Shown here: positions 5,553-7,992 of the stretch, one piece after another | Layout of the letters: each line of letters begins with the position of its first letter | How positions within the stretch are numbered: the first letter of the stretch is position 1 | Source of the DNA: JBNJEL01 sp051745835 | GTDB taxonomy: Bacteria; Bacillota; Halanaerobiia; Halobacteroidales; Acetohalobiaceae | DNA length: 7,992 nt | Assembly (NCBI GenBank): GCA_051745835.1 | Contig: JBNJEL010000087.1 | Coordinates: forward strand, 1-7,992 | Direction: 5' to 3' | Translations under genes and position numbers: made by a program | The notes under the pieces: model-generated | Told to the model about the DNA's origin: nothing | Databases searched by the model: none | The model's input: only the letters and a program-made list of their open reading frames with translations

Positions 5553-5596
5553 TTACCAGCAGTTTATAAGTGTGCAGTCTATTTTTAAGCTGGTAA
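5553..5596. repeat. Inverted repeat between divergent transcription units
   Basis: TTACCAGC (5553-5560) and GCTGGTAA (5589-5596) are perfect inverted repeats 28 bases apart. The right arm ends one base before the -35 box of the thiamine promoter; the left arm is on the side of the minus-strand gene. There is no T-run after either arm, so it is not an obvious terminator. A regulator binding both arms is possible. Confidence 0.4.
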
Positions 5597-5597
5597 C

Positions 5598-5626
5598 TTG
5601 CAATCAAAGATAAAGCAAGATATAAT
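5598..5626 (+). promoter_or_regulatory. Promoter of the thiamine operon
   Basis: TTGCAA (5598-5603), a 17-base spacer and a perfect TATAAT (5621-5626) predict a start near 5633. That is about 15 bases before the TPP aptamer, so the aptamer emerges early in the transcript as expected. Confidence 0.8.
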
Positions 5627-5647
5627 ATAGGTAAATAGAAGATTAAA

Positions 5648-5730
5648 GCTAGGGGTGCTGTAATGGCTGAGAAGAGCATAAGCTCTAACCCTCGATTAAC
5701 CTGATCTGATTAATATCAGCGTAGGGAAGC
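5648..5730 (+). ncRNA. TPP riboswitch aptamer (THI element)
   Basis: The conserved THI blocks appear in order: AGGGGTGCTG (5651-5660), GGCTGAGAA (5665-5673), AACCC (5697-5701), a CCTGATCTG block (5700-5708) and CAGCGTAGGGAAGC (5717-5730). A variable arm is closed by AGAGC/GCTCT (5674-5687 region). A second hairpin is CTGAT/ATCAG (5706-5710/5715-5719). GCT at 5648-5650 and AGC at 5728-5730 can close the base stem. It binds thiamine pyrophosphate and precedes thiSGH, so it senses the end product of their pathway. Control is by the terminator at 5792-5820. Confidence 0.96.
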
Positions 5731-5791
5731 AGATATAAAGTTAGTGCACTTTAGGGAGCTTTCTTAAGGGTAAGCTTCTTACTTATATCAG

Positions 5792-5820
5792 GACTTCCCT
5801 ATCCGGGGAAGTCTTTTTTT
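5792..5820 (+). terminator. Riboswitch-controlled intrinsic terminator
   Basis: GACTTCCC (5792-5799) pairs with GGGAAGTC (5806-5813), and seven T's follow (5814-5820). The 5' arm CTTCCCTAT (5794-5802) can instead pair with GTAGGGAAG (5721-5729) in the aptamer's 3' part, nine pairs with one G-U. TPP binding would lock up that aptamer strand and free the terminator, switching the thi genes off. Confidence 0.9.
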
Positions 5821-5856
5821 ATTGACCAATCCAAATTTAGATAAGGTGGTGGGATG

Positions 5857-6057
5857 ATGGAGATTACTCTTAATGGTGAGGTTGAAGAATTGCAGGAAGA
5901 AGTAAATTTAGAAGAACTATTAGAGAGTAAGGATTTAGAGTTAGATAGATTAGTTATTGAGTATAATCAAGAGATAGTCAGTCGTGAAGAGTGGTCTAAG
6001 ATAACTGTCCAGGACGGCGATGTCTTAGAAGTACTTAGATTTGTAGGAGGAGGATAA
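5857..6057 (+). CDS. thiS: Sulfur carrier protein ThiS
   Basis: This is a 66-residue ubiquitin-like protein that carries sulfur as a C-terminal thiocarboxylate for thiazole synthesis. It begins MEITLNGEVEEL, the usual first beta strand and turn, and ends LRFVGGG; the final Gly-Gly is adenylated by ThiF and then thiolated. It is acidic throughout, as is common for this family. Two adjacent ATGs (5854, 5857) are possible. 5857 is chosen because the AAGGTGG site (5843-5849) is then 7 bases away rather than 4. It is the first gene after the riboswitch terminator. The codons of its Gly tail also provide the ribosome site of thiG. Confidence 0.93.
   Translation: MEITLNGEVEELQEEVNLEELLESKDLELDRLVIEYNQEIVSREEWSKITVQDGDVLEVLRFVGGG
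6048..6053 (+). promoter_or_regulatory. Ribosome binding site of thiG inside the thiS Gly tail
   Basis: AGGAGG (6048-6053) lies within the GGA GGA GGA codons for the ThiS C-terminus and 7 bases before the thiG ATG. The same bases encode the catalytic tail and recruit ribosomes to the next gene. Confidence 0.75.
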
Positions 6058-6060
6058 AGG

Positions 6061-6834
6061 ATGGAGGATCAATTAAAGATTGGTAATAGAGAGTTTAGTA
6101 GTCGATTATTAACGGGAACTGGTAAGTTTCCCAGTCAGGATTTAATAACAGAGACGATTGAAGCAGCTCAGTCAGAAATAGTTACGATGGCACTTAGACG
6201 AGTTAACTTTGATAATCCCCAGGAGAATGTAGTCAATCAGATTCCAGATTACTGTACTTTGCTGCCTAATACTTCAGGAGCTCGTAGTGCTGAAGAGGCA
6301 GTTCGGATAGCGAGGATTGCCCGTGAAGCAGGCTGTGGTAAGTGGGTTAAGATTGAAGTGATTAAGGATAATAAGTACTTAATGCCGGATAATTGGGAGA
6401 CAATTAAGGCTACGGAGATCTTGGCTGAAGAGGGTTTTGTAGTGTTGCCTTATGTCAGCCCAGATTTAGTAGTAGCTAAAGAGTTAGAAGCAGCAGGGGC
6501 AGCAACAGTAATGCCCTTAGGCGCTCCCATTGGTTCTAATCAAGGGCTACAGACTAAAGAGTTAATTAAGATCTTAATTGAGCAGATTGAGGTGCCGATT
6601 GTAGTTGATGCCGGGATTGGCAAGCCTTCACAGGCGGCAGCAGCAATGGAGCTGGGAGCTGATGCAGTCTTAGTTAATACTGCAATTGCTACTGCTCAAA
6701 ATCCAGTTCAGATGGGGCGCGCCTTTGCCCAAGCAGTAAAAGCAGGACGTAGTGCTTATCTGGCGGGAACAGGTCGTGTCCAACAGCAGGGTTCTGCTTC
6801 TTCTCCACTAACCGGATTTTTGGGAGGGGAGTAG
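6061..6834 (+). CDS. thiG: Thiazole synthase
   Basis: This is a 257-residue TIM-barrel enzyme that joins 1-deoxy-D-xylulose 5-phosphate, dehydroglycine and sulfur from ThiS-thiocarboxylate into the thiazole phosphate of thiamine. SSRLLTGTGKFPS (13-25) is the N-terminal family signature. VTMALRRVN (41-49) follows. Lys97 in KWVKIEVI is the residue expected to form the Schiff base with deoxyxylulose phosphate. MPLGAPIGSNQGL and VDAGIGKPSQAAAAMELGADAVLVNTAIA form the phosphate-binding end of the barrel. The start lies 3 bases after the thiS stop with a strong site. The last codons, GGA GGG GAG, supply the thiH ribosome site. Length and motifs are those of an ordinary, intact ThiG. Confidence 0.97.
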   Translation: MEDQLKIGNREFSSRLLTGTGKFPSQDLITETIEAAQSEIVTMALRRVNFDNPQENVVNQIPDYCTLLPNTSGARSAEEAVRIARIAREAGCGKWVKIEVIKDNKYLMPDNWETIKATEILAEEGFVVLPYVSPDLVVAKELEAAGAATVMPLGAPIGSNQGLQTKELIKILIEQIEVPIVVDAGIGKPSQAAAAMELGADAVLVNTAIATAQNPVQMGRAFAQAVKAGRSAYLAGTGRVQQQGSASSPLTGFLGGE

Positions 6835-6837
6835 TTA

Positions 6838-7938
6838 ATGAGCTTTTATCAGGTCTATCAACGTGAAGCAGACTTTGAGTTTGCTACTTTCTTTGAGCAG
6901 GTAGAGTCTAGTGACGTCGAAGCTGTCTTGGCTAAGGATGATTTAACGCGTCAAGATCTATTAGTCTTATTATCTCCGGCAGCTCAGGATTACTTAGAGG
7001 AGATGGCACAGCGGGCACATCAGTTGACTGTTCAACATTTCGGACGAGTGATCTTTCTCTATGCTCCACTCTATTTAGCTAATTATTGTATTAATAATTG
7101 TGCTTATTGTGGATTTAGTACGAAGAACCAATTTCAGCGGCAGAAGTTGGATTTAGAGCAGATAGAACGAGAAGCTAAAGCTTTAGCAGCTAAGGGGATT
7201 AAGGATGTTGTGATCTTAACCGGGGAGTCACGTCCGCATACTCCGGTTGATTACTTAGAAAGTGCAGTAGAGGTACTGCGGGAGTACTTTAGTTCATTAG
7301 CGTTAGAGGTCTATCCTTTAGAGGTGGCGGAGTATCGTCAACTTGTAGAAGCAGGAATAGATGGACTAACGATCTATCAAGAAGTCTATAATCAAGCTAT
7401 CTATCAGCAGGTGCATCTTAAGGGTCCCAAGCGTGATTATAAGTATCGACTTGATGCGCCGGAGCGTGGTTGTCAAGCAGGGATGAGACGAGTTAATATT
7501 GGCGCACTCTTAGGATTAGATAATTGGCGGCGGGAAGCATACTTCTCTGCTTTACATGCCAATTATTTACAGGATAAGTACTTAGATGTAGAATTTAGTC
7601 TCTCCGTACCGCGGCTTAATCCGCACTTAGGTGGTTTTGAACCTAACTCTATAGTTGAGGAGCGCCATCTAGTTCAGATTATGTTAGCTTATCGCTTATT
7701 CTTGCCGACAGTCGGGCTTAATCTGTCGACACGCGAGAAACCAGAACTAAGAGATAACTTACTGCCGTTGGGCGTAACCAAGTTTTCGGCTGAATCATCG
7801 ACGGCAGTCGGTGGCTATGCTGTCAGTCCTGAGGTTAAACAGTTCGATAATCCTGACCAGCGGACGGTTCAAGAAGTCAAAGAGCATCTACGACAGCAAG
7901 GCTACCAACCAGTGGTTAAGAATTGGCATCGGATCTAG
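6838..7938 (+). CDS. thiH: 2-iminoacetate synthase ThiH (radical SAM tyrosine lyase)
   Basis: This 366-residue enzyme cleaves tyrosine with SAM to give dehydroglycine (2-iminoacetate) and p-cresol, feeding ThiG. CINNCAYCGFS supplies the cluster cysteines 84, 88 and 91 in CX3CX2C order. LTGES (127-131), YQEVYNQ and RRVNIGALLGLDNWR are ThiH family motifs. The C-terminal part with NLSTREKPELRDNLLPLG, then SAESSTAVGGY, is the usual cofactor-domain end. Use of ThiH rather than the oxygen-dependent ThiO fits an anaerobe. The gene starts 3 bases after thiG, with GGAGGGGA 7 bases before the ATG. It is complete and of normal length. Confidence 0.97.
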   Translation: MSFYQVYQREADFEFATFFEQVESSDVEAVLAKDDLTRQDLLVLLSPAAQDYLEEMAQRAHQLTVQHFGRVIFLYAPLYLANYCINNCAYCGFSTKNQFQRQKLDLEQIEREAKALAAKGIKDVVILTGESRPHTPVDYLESAVEVLREYFSSLALEVYPLEVAEYRQLVEAGIDGLTIYQEVYNQAIYQQVHLKGPKRDYKYRLDAPERGCQAGMRRVNIGALLGLDNWRREAYFSALHANYLQDKYLDVEFSLSVPRLNPHLGGFEPNSIVEERHLVQIMLAYRLFLPTVGLNLSTREKPELRDNLLPLGVTKFSAESSTAVGGYAVSPEVKQFDNPDQRTVQEVKEHLRQQGYQPVVKNWHRI

Positions 7939-7955
7939 ATTAAGGAGCGTGAGAG

Positions 7956-7992
7956 ATGAATCAGTTGAAGTCCACACTACAAGAGAAGTTAG
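7956..7992 (+). CDS. Next thiamine operon gene, 5' end only
   Basis: An ATG at 7956 follows AAGGAG (7942-7947) by 8 bases and opens a frame MNQLKSTLQEKL that runs off the window edge. It begins 17 bases after thiH, so it is most likely part of the same operon. Related operons often continue with thiF (ThiS adenylyltransferase) or thiE. Twelve residues cannot decide between these, so no symbol is given. Confidence 0.6.
   Translation, partial: MNQLKSTLQEKL

Overview
The window reads as low-GC DNA from an anaerobic Firmicute. The evidence is AT-rich coding sequence with many TTA leucines, strong AGGAGG-type ribosome binding sites, canonical TTGACA/TATAAT-like promoters and the oxygen-sensitive ThiH route to thiazole. 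Gene content and style fit the Halanaerobiales (Halobacteroidaceae-like), but that placement is inference. There are no mobile elements, CRISPR arrays or rRNA genes. Most of the window is metabolic.

Layout. (1) 1-219 is the C-terminal end of selD (selenophosphate synthase), closed by a terminator made from a 20-bp tandem repeat. (2) 440-1135 and 1348-2028 are two tandem paralogous regulators. They share a conserved N-terminal helix-turn-helix but have divergent C-terminal UTRA-like ligand domains. Each is closed by its own terminator, and the first has a clear promoter with a dyad over its start site. (3) 2139-2227 is tRNA-Leu(GAG) with its own promoter and terminator. (4) 2355-4362 is a tight queF-queC-queD-queE cluster with overlapping genes for queuosine precursor synthesis (QueD to QueE to QueC to QueF, ending in preQ1). 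(5) Two genes lie on the minus strand: a YetF/DUF421 membrane protein (4376-5080) and, upstream of it, a small unrecognised protein (5158-5505). (6) A thiamine operon begins with a promoter at 5598-5626, a TPP riboswitch at 5648-5730 and an intrinsic terminator, followed by thiS, thiG, thiH and the first codons of another gene cut by the window edge.

How it works together. The que genes convert a GTP-derived pterin into preQ1 for tRNA modification; the first enzyme, GTP cyclohydrolase I, is not in the window. The thi genes make the thiazole half of thiamine from ThiS-thiocarboxylate, dehydroglycine (from ThiH) and deoxyxylulose phosphate. The aptamer's 3' strand can pair with the terminator's 5' arm, which explains TPP-dependent transcription attenuation. 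The least understood parts are the paired HTH/UTRA-like regulators after selD and the small protein next to the YetF gene. I see no clearly novel multi-gene system.
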